The notes: generated from the letters alone by a model not told the origin. Shown: positions 1-18,207, counted from the first letter of the stretch. The stretch: 64,000 nucleotides of DNA from Hyperoplus lanceolatus (GCA_026929865.2 CM049397.1:31103698-31167697); one strand, 5' to 3'. A program made the numbers and translations.

Positions 1-618
1 TAGAAAATACCAGAGCAGTAACTGAGAGCCCGCTGTCTTAATAAGAAAATGCATTTCAAGAAAATAATTTGTAAAAATCAATTAGTGCTAGAGGTTAAAT
101 AGGAACCAATTTGTTCTAGCCGGAAGGGAAACCGTTTTTGACTAGAAGCCATACATACAACCATAGCAACTTGTTGCTGCAGTTAGCTTAGGGTTTTGTA
201 TATTGCATTTAGAGTGTAATTGAGGTAAACAGCGCTTTTCCCTGTTTTTTCACAGACCCAAAGCGCTTTACATTTGTTTTGTACAAATTCAACCATTCAT
301 ACACATACACATATAGCAGCAGCTACCAGGCAGGATGCAATGTTGGGTTCAGTGTCTTGCCCAGGGACACTTCAACTTGTGTCAGGGAGACAGGGGATCG
401 AACCACCGACCCCGCAATCCAGTTGACGACCGCCCTACCTGCTTCGCAACAGCCTAACTATAGCCTACTAACTTTACCTAAGTACCTTGTACAACCCCAC
501 TAATTGCTAATTACTAATCAACGTAATGAATTAGGATCCAGCCCTGTGCTTTAATATATTTTTGTGTATTGGCTGGTGCCTGTAGGTCTGATGACACAGA
601 TGAGAAGCAGAGTCTTAC
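1..618 (-). other. dapk1: dapk1 intron after exon 11 (partial)
   Basis: Apart from the SINE remnant at 238-465, no exon, ORF or regulatory site stands out. The next dapk1 exon, expected to begin with DEEDSF-like residues, is not in this stretch. Confidence 0.7.
238..465 (-). mobile_element. Degenerate SINE related to type D
   Basis: On the minus strand a B-box-like ggttcgatcccctgtctccc precedes caagttgaagtgtccctggg and caagacactgaacccaac, the body motif of fish SINEs of this kind. The tRNA-like head is eroded. It lies in the dapk1 intron after exon 11. Confidence 0.6.
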
Positions 619-711
619 CAACGTGTCATCACTGCGCGCCACACTCATGTTGCTTCTGGACAGGAAGGAGCGGGACAGGCGGTTGCATAAGGAGATCAAT
701 CGGACGGATTG
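619..711 (-). CDS. dapk1: dapk1 exon 11: calmodulin-binding helix, residues 307-337
   Basis: The 93-nt, phase 0 exon reads QSVRLISLCNRLSRSFLSRS, then NMSVARSDDTL. Ser308, the inhibitory autophosphorylation site known from human DAPK1, is conserved, as is the basic amphipathic CaM-binding helix. Acceptor is ttttgcag and donor gtaaga. In mammals the next residues (DEEDSF) lead into the ankyrin repeats; that exon is beyond the left edge. Confidence 0.96.
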
Positions 712-2191
712 CTGCAAAACAGAAGAATTTATGTTTAAAAAAACGCAAGTAAAACAAGTTAATCTGTTCAGGGGACCATGAATGTGTAAACGTAAAAGGA
801 ATTTCTCAGCCCTATTTAGATTCACTTCAGTCACTTTACTCTTAAAGGAATACTTCACCCATACGGAACCAGCGTTCTATCATTATAAAATAACTATTAT
901 AATATAATGAATGAGGTTTTTCTTCCCTCAGTCTTCCCTTAGTCTTCCCTTGGCCCAGCTGTCCTGTTATTCCTGACCCTTACTGTGATGTCACAGTAAG
1001 GAAACTGTAGGTTTAGACAGTGAGACGATAAAACACTCTTTCTGCCTTTTCTCAGGCTAAGATGATCAGATTTCAATTTTTTATGCACATTTATACTAAA
1101 TAGGATCTCCGAGTTCAATACACCTTCATATTCCAACCGGTGAAGTAGGCCTTTAATTAATATTCATTATTTGATACTTCTAGGTGACATTACTCTAGCT
1201 TTTCCTACTGTGCACTTGTGAGTTAGTTAATGAGGCGTATGGTAAAGTGTTAGTGCACAAACATCTATAACTCTTACATTTCAATAAAAAAATAATTTCA
1301 GAATGTCTTTATTTGTCCCTGAAGGAGCACATTTCAAACACAAACAGACAATTGTGTATGAAAAGAGCTGAAATCCTAAAGGGTTAATGTGGCGACCTTT
1401 CCCTACCATTTTGAAAACTTGTTCTGTATTAGTTTATGAAACCGATTTATGTGTTTTGTCAATCATTGTGGAGCTGACAGCAGCTTATAAGTGCTTTGTC
1501 CTTCGGAAAAACCGATGTAAAACTGCAAAGAAGGTCAGTTACAAATATATTTATTCGTACACCTTAAAAAAGGAAAACAGCCTTACATATTTCATTACAC
1601 TAGGTCTTGAGTAAGACTTGTTAAACAAGATTTGTTAGGTGTTTTTCGGCTTTAAATCAGTAGAATTTGGCCTCGATTACAGCGCCATATCTTCTGCTTT
1701 GTCATGTTTTGGCATCAGCTTAATATGTGGAAATAAATAAACTATAAAAAGTCAAATGAAGGTTTTACTGCAAAAGCCAGAAGCTGCCAGTGTGCTAGAG
1801 TCTTAGTGGCTAACCGAGCAGAAGACAGAGACATGGCGTGACAGCACCACAAAAACCAGCTCGCATAAGCAGCCCCCTGCATTACTATCAGGCCTGGAGC
1901 GCTGCTGGGTCAGCCGTGACGAACCAAAACAGACAAGGGGACGACCACTGGCTGTAACTGTGATGGGTTATGGTGAGCTGGCAGTGAATCGTGGTGACAT
2001 CAAAAGTAGTTTTTGGTTTGGTGTAAGCTGCCAAAGTGCAGTGATGAGATTAAATTTGATTGTAACTTGTAGTAACTTGTCCTTTCTGAAGCTTGGGTTT
2101 AGGTGTGTAAAAATAAGAGGAATAAGTTGTATATTGGTTTGATTAAGTATGCTATGTATTTATTTACTTAACGTTAAAGAAATGCAAATGC

Positions 2192-2256
<65 letters not shown>

Positions 2257-2297
2257 ATAAATAAATAAATAAGTCAGTTTAACAGTAGTGCACTTAC
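712..2297 (-). other. dapk1: dapk1 intron between exons 10 and 11
   Basis: AT-rich intron with the (CTAA)n tract at its exon 10 end. Nothing else is recognised. Confidence 0.8.
2193..2272. repeat. (CTAA)n/(ATAA)n microsatellite next to dapk1 exon 10
   Basis: About 16 CTAA units then ATAA units. In dapk1 sense this is (TTAG)n in the intron, starting about 25 nt after the exon 10 donor. Confidence 0.95.
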
Positions 2298-2387
2298 TTT
2301 CCATTTTCTTCGCGCTGCAAACTTCTTGAACTTTTCCATGTTGACGGCCGACTCCTTTCTGCTCAGCGCTTGTTGAGTGTCTTTGGG
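2298..2387 (-). CDS. dapk1: dapk1 exon 10: start of autoregulatory segment, residues 277-306
   Basis: The 90-nt, phase 0 exon reads PKDTQQALSRKESAVNMEKF, then KKFAARRKWK. This links the kinase to the calmodulin-binding autoinhibitory helix, matching human DAPK1 except for A-to-E and K-to-R changes. Donor is gtaagt. A (TTAG)n tract (minus-strand sense) begins about 25 nt into the downstream intron. Confidence 0.95.
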
Positions 2388-2613
2388 CTGTTATCACAAA
2401 ACACAAGAGATGTATTAATGGAAAAAAGCTTGTGAGGATGTTCTTTGGCGAGATACATTTGGTAAAGAATCAATAAGCTGAGGGCTTGGCGACATTTATC
2501 TTATAAACCCAAATTAAATCAACTACTCCCTTGATATACAGTAAAACTCAAACTTTTTTTTATATTTAACAGTACAAATGTTTCAAATTAAAAATAAATG
2601 CTTTCAGTCCAAC

Positions 2614-2659
2614 CTTGATCCATGGATGCAGGAGGCTGTCTTGAATCGTCATTCTCTTT
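2614..2659 (-). CDS. dapk1: dapk1 exon 9: end of kinase domain, residues 261-276
   Basis: The 46-nt exon gives (K)KRMTIQDSLLHPWIK, the conserved RMT..D.L.HPWI motif that closes the kinase domain (helix I). Acceptor is attcacag, donor gttgga, phase 2 to 0. The non-consensus +3 to +5 of the donor is the only oddity. Confidence 0.93.
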
Positions 2660-7053
<4,394 letters not shown>

Positions 7054-7080
7054 AGAATGTAGGTTATCACACCAACGCTC
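7054..7080 (-). CDS. dapk1: dapk1 exon 7: 27-nt micro-exon, residues 201-210
   Basis: The exon reads (W)SVGVITYI(L), acceptor ctcag and a perfect donor gtaagt, phase 2 to 2. It supplies the helix F hydrophobic core (human WSIGVITYIL). Its 27 nt are required: without it residues 202-209 of a conserved kinase helix would be missing. Nothing in the intron flanks looks like a competing exon. Confidence 0.92.
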
Positions 7081-7430
7081 CTGAGGAGAGGCAGAGAGAA
7101 AGAAAAGAGAGATTTTTAATATTAGATGATTCATTTCATATCAAAACAGTGGTGCACTGAGCAGGAATATAACATAGACATTAAGGAAATACCTGTGTTC
7201 CCTCTTGTTTTTATTTATTTCTAGGTATTTATCTAAATTTGGTTCAATAAAATCATCACAGTTGAAATAATTTTTGTGTCAATTATTTCTCCTGTTAAAC
7301 ATGTGATAAAGATTTCTGATTTCTTACTAATTTCTTACTAATTACTAATTATCTAATTTGTGCTGACCTGCGGATGCTATCTTGGTTGGTCTCCTTCCCC
7401 TCTTATATAGGAATAATGTAAAAGTAACCC

Positions 7431-8258
7431 TTAAAGCCACTACGAGTAACTTTGTCAGTTGGCGGCCCCTTTTGACAGAAGCGGTAGTATTTTTACGACG
7501 CCAGCTGTCATAAAGCTGTTTTCTAGCGCGTGCCGGCCGTGCGAGTGTCAAATGATTAGGACGCAATATAGTGCATGTCCGTGTGTTGAAAGTGTGAGGG
7601 CACCGGACTCTTTTTGAGTGGTTGGGTGACTCTGCATCAACTAATGCCAGTCAGTGCCACACACACTTGATTGCAATGAGTTGATGCAGGAGCTGAAAGA
7701 TTCCGTGTCCTCACAGAAAGCGAATGAATGAGAAACGGTAGTTTCTATCGATCACGATGAGGTAATGTGTTTATGTTGTTGTAAATAATGACTATTTCAG
7801 ATGAATAATGGTCATCTGATGATGGTGAAGCAAAGTAAACTTTGTTTTAGTACCGCTCATTCATTTAGGAGTAAACACTGCAGTCTAGTTCGTTCCTGTG
7901 AGTGTGTACACGTTGCTCTCCCTTTTAGCTTTTCTTGCATTTTCTTTTTTTTCTTTGATGGTTCAGCCCCGTTATCAGTCATTATGATGACAAATAACTG
8001 TCTCAAACAAGGCTCCCGCTCCCCTTCCCTCACCTGGAGGGATAGGCTTCTCAAATCGCGTTGCTGCGCTACACTGAAATCTGCGACCAATACGAATATG
8101 TGACCATAGAGCCTGCATGCGCAAACCGAAAAACGGACTGGGTGTGCGACCAGACCAAATGCAGTAATAAAAACGTATTTCTCAATTTAATTTATGATTA
8201 TCTGAGGAAACATGAGGCTGTTTAAAATATATTTAAATGTTACTCATAGTGGCTTTAA
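7431..8258. mobile_element. 828-bp TTAA-flanked non-autonomous DNA transposon (family K1)
   Basis: Ends are TTAAAGCCACTACGAGTAAC and GTTACTCATAGTGGCTTTAA, near-perfect inverted repeats with TTAA at both edges. TTAA duplications and an AG start suit Kolobok/T2-like elements; piggyBac is the alternative. The short ORFs inside resemble no transposase. Confidence 0.75.
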
Positions 8259-8448
8259 CATAAGATTGAACTACCAATCTTTTCTGTTTTCTAAAAAGTG
8301 TATTTCTGTTCTACTCTAAAGCCTAAAAAAATAAATAAGTGGTGCATATTTATCATGCAAAGCAGCTGTTCTTCGGAAATAAGGACAAATACAAACAGAA
8401 TGCTGCATGTACATTATGCTGAGTATAGAGCAGGTTGGGTTCACTCAC

Positions 8449-8497
8449 CACATATCTGCCTCTAGGCCCAAAGGTTCATAATTCACCACTTCTGGAG
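8449..8497 (-). CDS. dapk1: dapk1 exon 6: APE region, residues 185-201
   Basis: This 49-nt exon reads (A)PEVVNYEPLGLEADM(W), the P+1/APE region and start of helix F. Acceptor is ttccag and donor gtgagt, phase 1 to 2. Human DAPK1 has PEIVNYEPLGLEADMW, so only one conservative change is seen. The intron on its 5' side (8498-12914) houses the antisense single-exon coiled-coil gene. Confidence 0.94.
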
Positions 8498-9177
8498 CTG
8501 GAACACAGATGGACAAAACAGGAGATTATATTATATAATATTCAGGTCAACACAAACTAACTTTACCTTCAATTGAATTAAGTTTACTCTGTAAGTTCCT
8601 TTCCCGTTCTAATTATTTTGCTTATTTTCTTCTTGATGGGTTTTGTCAGAGCGTGTTATCATCACATTCAGTTGGGTTCACAGATTGCATTGTTTCTTTA
8701 GAGGTGTTGTTTTATACGCCATTGTTTAAAAAAAAATCTATATCACACCTCCTAGAACTGTGATCATTTCTCTTCTTCCTTCCGCTTGTCAGATGAGAGA
8801 ATCTTTCATTTCTAATTAAATTTAAACAAAAACTGGTTTGATATGTAGCAGGGATTATGTGGGAGAGAGGATACTGCCCACTTTCTGACAAACTGGAGTT
8901 AAAAGGAGTTTTATTTGAGTCATTTTAAAATTGATTCTAAGCAAATGTATGGCTGTTTGCTTACAATAAAACGGATATTGATATCATCAAGTCACACTGA
9001 CTCTAAAAATATATGTATCATGCCTTTGTGTTCATTATGTCTCAGAGAAGGATTCTGGCTATTAGAAATTGGGGGATTTCGATCTACACACACACACACA
9101 CTCCCAAGCCTTACTACTCTGACCCCCAAATCTAATAGGGCATGAAAGTTACATTTCTTCAAATACTGTAACAAAAA

Positions 9178-9309
<132 letters not shown>

Positions 9310-9939
9310 ACCCCTAACCCTAAAATCAGGATTCATACGTCTCATATACAGAAAACTAAGAAAATATAAATTTACAATTTAGGGCATGACAATTTACAGA
9401 CTCGGTATAAATATTGAATGTGAAAAGCACAGATTTTAGTGGAAAAGTGTCACTTGTCACTTTTATACTTTTTTATTTTTTTTTATACATAACATGACAC
9501 TTTTTAAATCTGCAAGAGTCACTTTAAACCACAGCAGCCCTTAAGTAAACGTCCTCATAGCGCATTTCTATATAGATGTATAGATGCCATTTTATCAGTA
9601 TGGGACTGATCCAATGTTTTGAATGCTGATTGTGTGGTGGCCATTTTGTTCACATTTGGATAACAGATCAAAGGAATTAACCATGTTTGAAAAACAATAG
9701 AATGTTGGCAAAAAAACCGGAATGGAACTCTAGGAGATATAGAATGATGTCACACACGATGATGTCAGAAATATATCACATGATCTCACAAAGACATCAA
9801 AGGCCTTTAGAATGTTTACTGTTGCAAGAACTTACCAAGGTCACTTCAGAACCGACAGGACCTGAGACAAGCACATTGTTCCAGAGACCTCAAGTACGGA
9901 ACACGCTTTAGAACTTTAACTTTAAAACTCAAAACAGCA

Positions 9940-11685
9940 ATGGAAGAGAAGAACAATTCAACAGAGGAGACATCCCCATCAGGTGCCATGAGCTGGGCCC
10001 TGATGGTCGAACAGGAGATGGGACCTCCAGAAGACAATTGGAAAGATCTTTGCTACCAAGGCCTACTGCAAGAAGGCAACAGTAGCAGCAACAGTAAAGA
10101 GGACCAGGTGATTCACAGCCAGCCAGAATGCAAGACCCCCGTGCAAGAGGTGGGGCAGCCAGGGGACATCCACCAGCAGATTGTGGATGTCCAAAATCTG
10201 GAAGAGGTTGCTTACCAACATGCGCAGGCTGTGGACATGGAGCACTCTTTCAAACGCCTTACGAAGCGCCTGCGAAAAACCACTTCAATACTTCAAGAGG
10301 AAATCCAAATTAGGGTGGCGGCTGAAGAAGAGATCTCCGTCGAAAGGTCCAACTTAGAGGTGGTTGGGAGAAGGCTGAAGGAGGAGAAGAAGATGAGGCT
10401 AGAACTTGAGACGGAGGTCCAAGAGCTCAGAATAGAATTAAGAAATATGAGCCTTTCAAAATCCATCATTGTGCCTCAGGATGCTGTGCAGGTGCCTGAG
10501 AGCACTGAAACCGCACTGGAGCAACTACAGCAGCAGTCTATGAAAGCGGCGATCAAAGATATGAAGCTGATTCATGAGCTAAGAGGGGAAAACCAAGCCC
10601 TCATGAAAGAGATGGAGAAGCTTAAGGTCCGTCAGAAGAGAACCTTAAGAAAGGTCTTCTACCAACAGCTGGAATTAACCAATCTGAATAAGGCTTTGGA
10701 GGAGAAGGTGGACGAATTTAAGCTCCAAATGAGTGAGCTCGATACAAAAGCCGCCCCACAGTCCCACATGACAAGAAACTGTGGAGGCATCACAAACGCA
10801 TCTGCTTCAGAGGACGTCCAGCTGCAGACACAAAGTCCCGAAAACCAAGAGGCGCAAGAGCCACTTAAGGGGGGCCCAAAACCACCACAAGTGTCCATCC
10901 AAGAGCCTTTGACGGAGGCAGACGCGCCCACACTTAAGGTGGAAAATCCTGAAGTCGACAAATCAGAAATGGAAGCCCTGAAAACACCTGTGGAAGCAAT
11001 GGAGCTCCATATGTGTGAGTCCCACCTGATGGAAACAGACAGAGGAGGGATTACAGACTCCGATGCTCAAGAGACGTTCCCAGAGAAAACAGAGGAGGTC
11101 CAGGTTTCATCGAAAGAGGCCGAAAAGCAAGAGGCCCAAAAATCAAATAAGGAGTTCCAGGAGCTGGAGCAAGATACTGAGAAAGAAGAAGAAGCAGGAA
11201 AAACACCAGAAGTGCCAAAACAGAACACAAAAGGGCCCTTTAAAGAAATGCAAGAGGCCCATAAAGAACCACTAGATAATGGAATAAAAGACACAGAAAA
11301 AACAGTACAAGTGGAAGAAAAGACACCACAATGTCCTCTTAAACCAACATCAGAGGCCCCTAAAGAAACACAAGGTTCTTTAAAGCAGCTGGTCGAAATG
11401 CAAGAGACCAATAAGTTATCAGTGGAGGACCAGCCAGCACCAGAAGTGGACAATCCACCTAAAGAGCTCGACACACCCACAGAACAGGCCCTAAAGCCTA
11501 CCCAGGGGTCCCAAGATTCACCGAAAATGACCCCAACCCTAACCCTTACCCCTGACCCCCTAACCCTCCACAAGAAACCACAAGAAGAGGAGATCGGCGA
11601 GAAGCTAGAAAAGCCTTCTCTTTGGAGGCGTTTCAAAAAGTGTATCACGCCTAGAAATCGCCGCAAATACAAGCAGCAGGCGTAA
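9940..11685 (+). CDS. Nested single-exon coiled-coil protein, uncharacterised (581 aa)
   Basis: I do not recognise a named family. An uninterrupted 582-codon frame (including stop) lies antisense within the dapk1 intron between exons 6 and 5. The ATG has G at -3 and +4. Seen in the translation: a polar N-terminus (1-95); heptad-like coiled coil at about 95-175 and 190-275 with many Leu, Glu, Lys and Arg; then a Lys/Glu/Pro/Thr-rich probably disordered region (280-545) with two copies of GGIT...VQ...QEAQ starting near residues 282 and 369; and a basic end, SLWRRFKKCITPRNRRKYKQ. There is no signal peptide, transmembrane segment or enzyme motif. A scaffold or cytoskeletal role is only a guess. 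A single exon plus AATAAA at 11920 fits a retrogene or lineage-specific gene. The low-complexity composition argues for transcript evidence, but 1.7 kb without a stop in AT-rich intronic DNA is hard to get by chance. Confidence 0.72.
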   Translation: MEEKNNSTEETSPSGAMSWALMVEQEMGPPEDNWKDLCYQGLLQEGNSSSNSKEDQVIHSQPECKTPVQEVGQPGDIHQQIVDVQNLEEVAYQHAQAVDMEHSFKRLTKRLRKTTSILQEEIQIRVAAEEEISVERSNLEVVGRRLKEEKKMRLELETEVQELRIELRNMSLSKSIIVPQDAVQVPESTETALEQLQQQSMKAAIKDMKLIHELRGENQALMKEMEKLKVRQKRTLRKVFYQQLELTNLNKALEEKVDEFKLQMSELDTKAAPQSHMTRNCGGITNASASEDVQLQTQSPENQEAQEPLKGGPKPPQVSIQEPLTEADAPTLKVENPEVDKSEMEALKTPVEAMELHMCESHLMETDRGGITDSDAQETFPEKTEEVQVSSKEAEKQEAQKSNKEFQELEQDTEKEEEAGKTPEVPKQNTKGPFKEMQEAHKEPLDNGIKDTEKTVQVEEKTPQCPLKPTSEAPKETQGSLKQLVEMQETNKLSVEDQPAPEVDNPPKELDTPTEQALKPTQGSQDSPKMTPTLTLTPDPLTLHKKPQEEEIGEKLEKPSLWRRFKKCITPRNRRKYKQQA

Positions 11686-11802
11686 GAATACACAGGAACA
11701 GCCTTATAACACCCACAGGCTGTCCATATCAGTCCACCGGGCAGCACAAAGCTTCAGTATCTAGTCCTCACATGCAGAAGCAAACTGGTTTCTGTGTGTC
11801 AG

Positions 11803-11870
11803 GACTTTGCATGTTCCACCGTGTCTGCGTGTGTTTACTCCGGGTGCTCCGGTTTCCCCCCACAAAAAAA
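11803..11870 (+). repeat. Fish interspersed-repeat fragment in the nested gene's 3' UTR
   Basis: The stretch with tttgcatgttccaccgtgtc and actccgggtgctccggtttc resembles a widely dispersed fish repeat motif (gtttgcatgttctccctgtg followed by cctccgggtgctccggtttc). The family name is not assigned. It would be transcribed as part of the 3' UTR. Confidence 0.45.
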
Positions 11871-11919
11871 AACAAAAAACAAAAACAACGATTGGACTTG
11901 ATTTAAAAAGTGAAACTTC

Positions 11920-11925
11920 AATAAA
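11920..11925 (+). terminator. Polyadenylation signal AATAAA of the nested gene
   Basis: A perfect AATAAA lies 234 nt after the stop codon of the 581-codon ORF, in cttcAATAAAatctcac, followed by T/G-rich sequence. This spacing suits a short 3' UTR. It supports the ORF being a transcribed plus-strand gene, although the hexamer alone is common in AT-rich DNA. Confidence 0.55.
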
Positions 11926-12080
11926 ATCTCACACTATGTATTTCTCCTCAACACTTTTATTTCTGTAAAGCATTTAGAGTTTTCTTTATATGTTTGTTCA
12001 TTGTGTTATAGTGTGATATCATAAAACTTCCTTACAATTAAAGTAGCTGCGAGGAACTTCTGATTATATCTAAAAAAAGT

Positions 12081-12089
12081 ACACACACA

Positions 12090-12151
<62 letters not shown>
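12081..12151. repeat. (CA)n microsatellite
   Basis: AC run with one aaac interruption, 160 bp after the nested gene's AATAAA. Confidence 0.96.
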
Positions 12152-12153
<2 letters not shown>

Positions 12154-12451
12154 AATGGCAAATGGAGAAAGAAATGACTAATAATTCAGACTTGCCATAA
12201 ATTTAGAGAGCATTTTTTAATAAACGTTTCAAATGTGTTGTACCCGATAAATTTCCCAACAGTTAAGCCTGTTTTCAAGCATTAGCCATCCAACACAAAA
12301 TATTTTTTTTTTCTGCCACTTGATCTTTATTTAGAACATTTAACAGCTGCCACCCTGCTGATCTGGGAACAGGCTCCAGTTTTGGCCTGTATTACACAGT
12401 ACTACTGGTCCTGGGCACTGGGCTGGGATTGCTGGCCACTAACATGTCCAT

Positions 12452-12453
<2 letters not shown>

Positions 12454-12495
<42 letters not shown>
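12454..12495. repeat. (GT)n microsatellite
   Basis: Pure GT run of about 21 units in the dapk1 intron between exons 6 and 5. Confidence 0.96.
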
Positions 12496-12496
<1 letters not shown>

Positions 12497-12570
12497 GGCA
12501 AATGGAAGCATTTTCTGATCATTTCCAGTCCATTATCAGGTCCCTATGGCACAGTTGGCACCTGCTGTCA

Positions 12571-15416
<2,846 letters not shown>

Positions 15417-15429
15417 TTAGAATTAGAAA

Positions 15430-15695
15430 AAAAAATCATCCTCCAGAAGACAACCTTTATTAAATCAACCTCTAAAAGACCAACATTGCTACAGTAGTGT
15501 TTGACACTTTGTAAGTTGCAGTGTCAAATATATCATTCAACATTTATTTAAACTATCATCATTCATTTAAAATATCATAAGAATCCAGACAGATTTTAGA
15601 CTTTTTAGAAATGACAAGTTTTACAATCAAAACAATCCAATCCAAAAATGATAAAGAACTTACTGGTGTCTTGGCATTTAGTAATAAGTCTCTAC
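15430..15695. repeat. Intronic duplication, copy 1 (near exon 4 acceptor)
   Basis: gtttgacactttgtaagttg, atatcataagaatccagaca, gattttagactttttagaaa and ggtgtcttggcatttagtaa recur in order at 18672-18925, same orientation, with substitutions and small indels. It begins about 40 bp beyond exon 4. Confidence 0.8.
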
Positions 15696-17153
15696 ACTTC
15701 CTGGTTTATAAAATCGATTCACGTAAAATGTTTTATTGCTATCTTCTGAGATTTTAAATCGTTTCATAATTTGCAATAATATTATTTATTTTTATTTTAT
15801 ATATGTATTTTGCTGCGGCCGTTAATGTTGACTTGCATTAAAATACCATGCATTACAGGCTTCACATTAAAACAGACATAACATGAAGATAGATAAAACA
15901 TGGACTTTAATTTGCGTCGCCTCTTAGCACACAGTGGACTGGAGTAGGTCTTGAACTCCTCCTTTGAACTGAATTGAGAAATCGATTTAAAATCAGAATC
16001 GAATCGAATAGTGGGATTCCAAAAGGACACCCCAATTAAAATGCATGGAGATCCCTCAGCTACAAATCCCTGCTTAGCAGAGCTGAGCCGATGTAATCTA
16101 ATCATCCCTGTGCATTAGAGCGAGACCAATTTACACATCCCGCGAACATTTCATCCAGCGCTGTTTAAATAATGAAAAAAGCATTCATTAAAATCTGCAA
16201 AGAGAAAGATATGAAATAAATATATATATATATATATTTATTCCCAGCAGTGTTTGAGCTCTTTTTATTTTATTTTAATATTTCAAGTTTTCAATGCGTT
16301 TTTGAACCGTTATTTTCAAAATGAAGAAGAAGGCCTTGCAAGAATGATAATGGGGTAAAAATGACACTAACATGTTGAAAAACATTTATAAAATATGAGT
16401 TTGAATTGTGATCAGTCGTTGCATTAAGAACATTTATTAATATTTCAAATGTGAATCAAAACTTTGCCTGAATGAATGAACATAATGACAGTACAAAAAT
16501 AGTGAGATATTCTCGTTAAATCCCATCTAGATCCATGACAGTTAATAAACAATATTAACAAACACGTGACAATGTCTGTGTGGTTTTGGGGCATGCATTC
16601 ATTTCCTTCATCATACGCCGTGAGTTGTCGGGGTGGGAGGTGGGGGGGGGGGGGGGTGGCCTTGATTTTCAAAAAAAGTTTTTTATTTTTTTTGCTAGCC
16701 AGCTCGATGTGTGCTTGTGTATGGTCATAACCGCGCGAAAGGCTGCGATTTGCAGGACATAAACGTCCACATGTGTCTCCAAGTGTCTCTGTATGCTATT
16801 TAAAAAGAAATCAAGCAAGTAGACTAATAATAACATTAATGAATTATAGGTTATCGCGTCACAGAAGGCATATTGGCCTATACTAATAAAAGAACACCAC
16901 CTTAACTATGTTTACAGTTTAACAATGTTTTGAATGAAATGCAAACCTCAGTGAATCATTTGCTCTTGTTTCTCTGTCCTGAGATTCACACAGACTGAGC
17001 AATCTTGTTTAAATGTTACAAATTGAGCTAATAAACTGAACTTCGATTTTTTTTTAACTTGCTGCAGAAGTTATCTCAGCTAATTTTATAATCTAACATC
17101 TAATTTGATAATAAGGTGATTGTATGCAGAATGCTCATGTCAGAAACTCATTC

Positions 17154-17282
17154 AGTGGTTTTGTACAGATAAATAAATAAATATTTGCAGGTTCTCAACA
17201 GAATTTCAATTTAGGGGGGGCGCGAAATAATTTCTGTCCCTTGGGGGGGGGGGGCATGACAGAAAATAATTGAGAACCACTG
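17154..17282 (-). mobile_element. Short hAT-like remnant with CAGTGGTTCTCAA terminus
   Basis: The reverse complement of the right edge reads cagtggttctcaattatttt, the classic CAGTGGTTCTCAA hAT terminus, followed by two poly-C runs. A weaker cagtggttttg lies at the left. No clean 8-bp duplication is seen. Confidence 0.45.
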
Positions 17283-17583
17283 TGTTAATCCATCTTTCGG
17301 TGTCACAGCTTCATCAGAATGTAATGATATTGTTTCTTGTAAAATGCCCTTCATAAAGCCTGTTAATATCAGTATCAGAGCTTAGCATCACCACCAAGAC
17401 ATTATCAAACACTGTATCTAATCTTTAAGTGTTTTCAAATAGTAACAAGTGATGGAGAGAGAGCAGAGACAGATGATTTATCATCACGGCTTGATAACGT
17501 GAATGACAGCGACGTACAGCGAGGGGAAGTGTATCAGAGAAAAGCAGAAGCAGATAACTGTAATTAGAAAGCATCCAGTTGCC

Positions 17584-17718
<135 letters not shown>

Positions 17719-18118
17719 CTTTGCCTTACAATATATAAGTAGCAAATTCTCCAAGAAAAAAATACCTCTTTCATTCAACCATTACTACCTATTCATCTTC
17801 TTGTATGGGATAAAATGTAACTCTTTTTCATGCTTTCTGGGACATAAATCAACCAACAGCTTTACTGTCTTCCTGTATTCTTCTGCAGGAACAGAAACCT
17901 ACATATACACAAACACCACAGGCCGACACAACCCCTCCCTTCAGGGGGGAAACCCCAGAGCAGCTGCACAGCTGGGACCTACACCCATCCTCCCACAAAA
18001 ACACACTCTCTATATCTCACATGTTTACTTCATCATGTGCCTCTGCTAGGCCCTTTTCAACCATACTATGTTTTTATACAGATATTTAATAAAATGTTTA
18101 TTACTTGTTCTAATTGTG

Positions 18119-18207
<89 letters not shown>
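18119..18207. repeat. (TCTA)n microsatellite
   Basis: About 22 uninterrupted tetranucleotide units. Confidence 0.97.

Noticed and set aside
2193..2272. Regular tandem repeat considered as an array
   Set aside because: It is a tetranucleotide microsatellite without spacers; nothing resembles CRISPR in this eukaryotic sequence.
7801..8103. 100-codon ORF within the TTAA element
   Set aside because: No transposase motif; it contains a poly-Phe run from T-rich DNA and is probably noncoding.
11067..11747. 226-codon ORF opposite the nested gene
   Set aside because: It is the Ser/Cys/Val-rich mirror of the Lys/Glu-rich plus-strand frame, a usual shadow of such composition.
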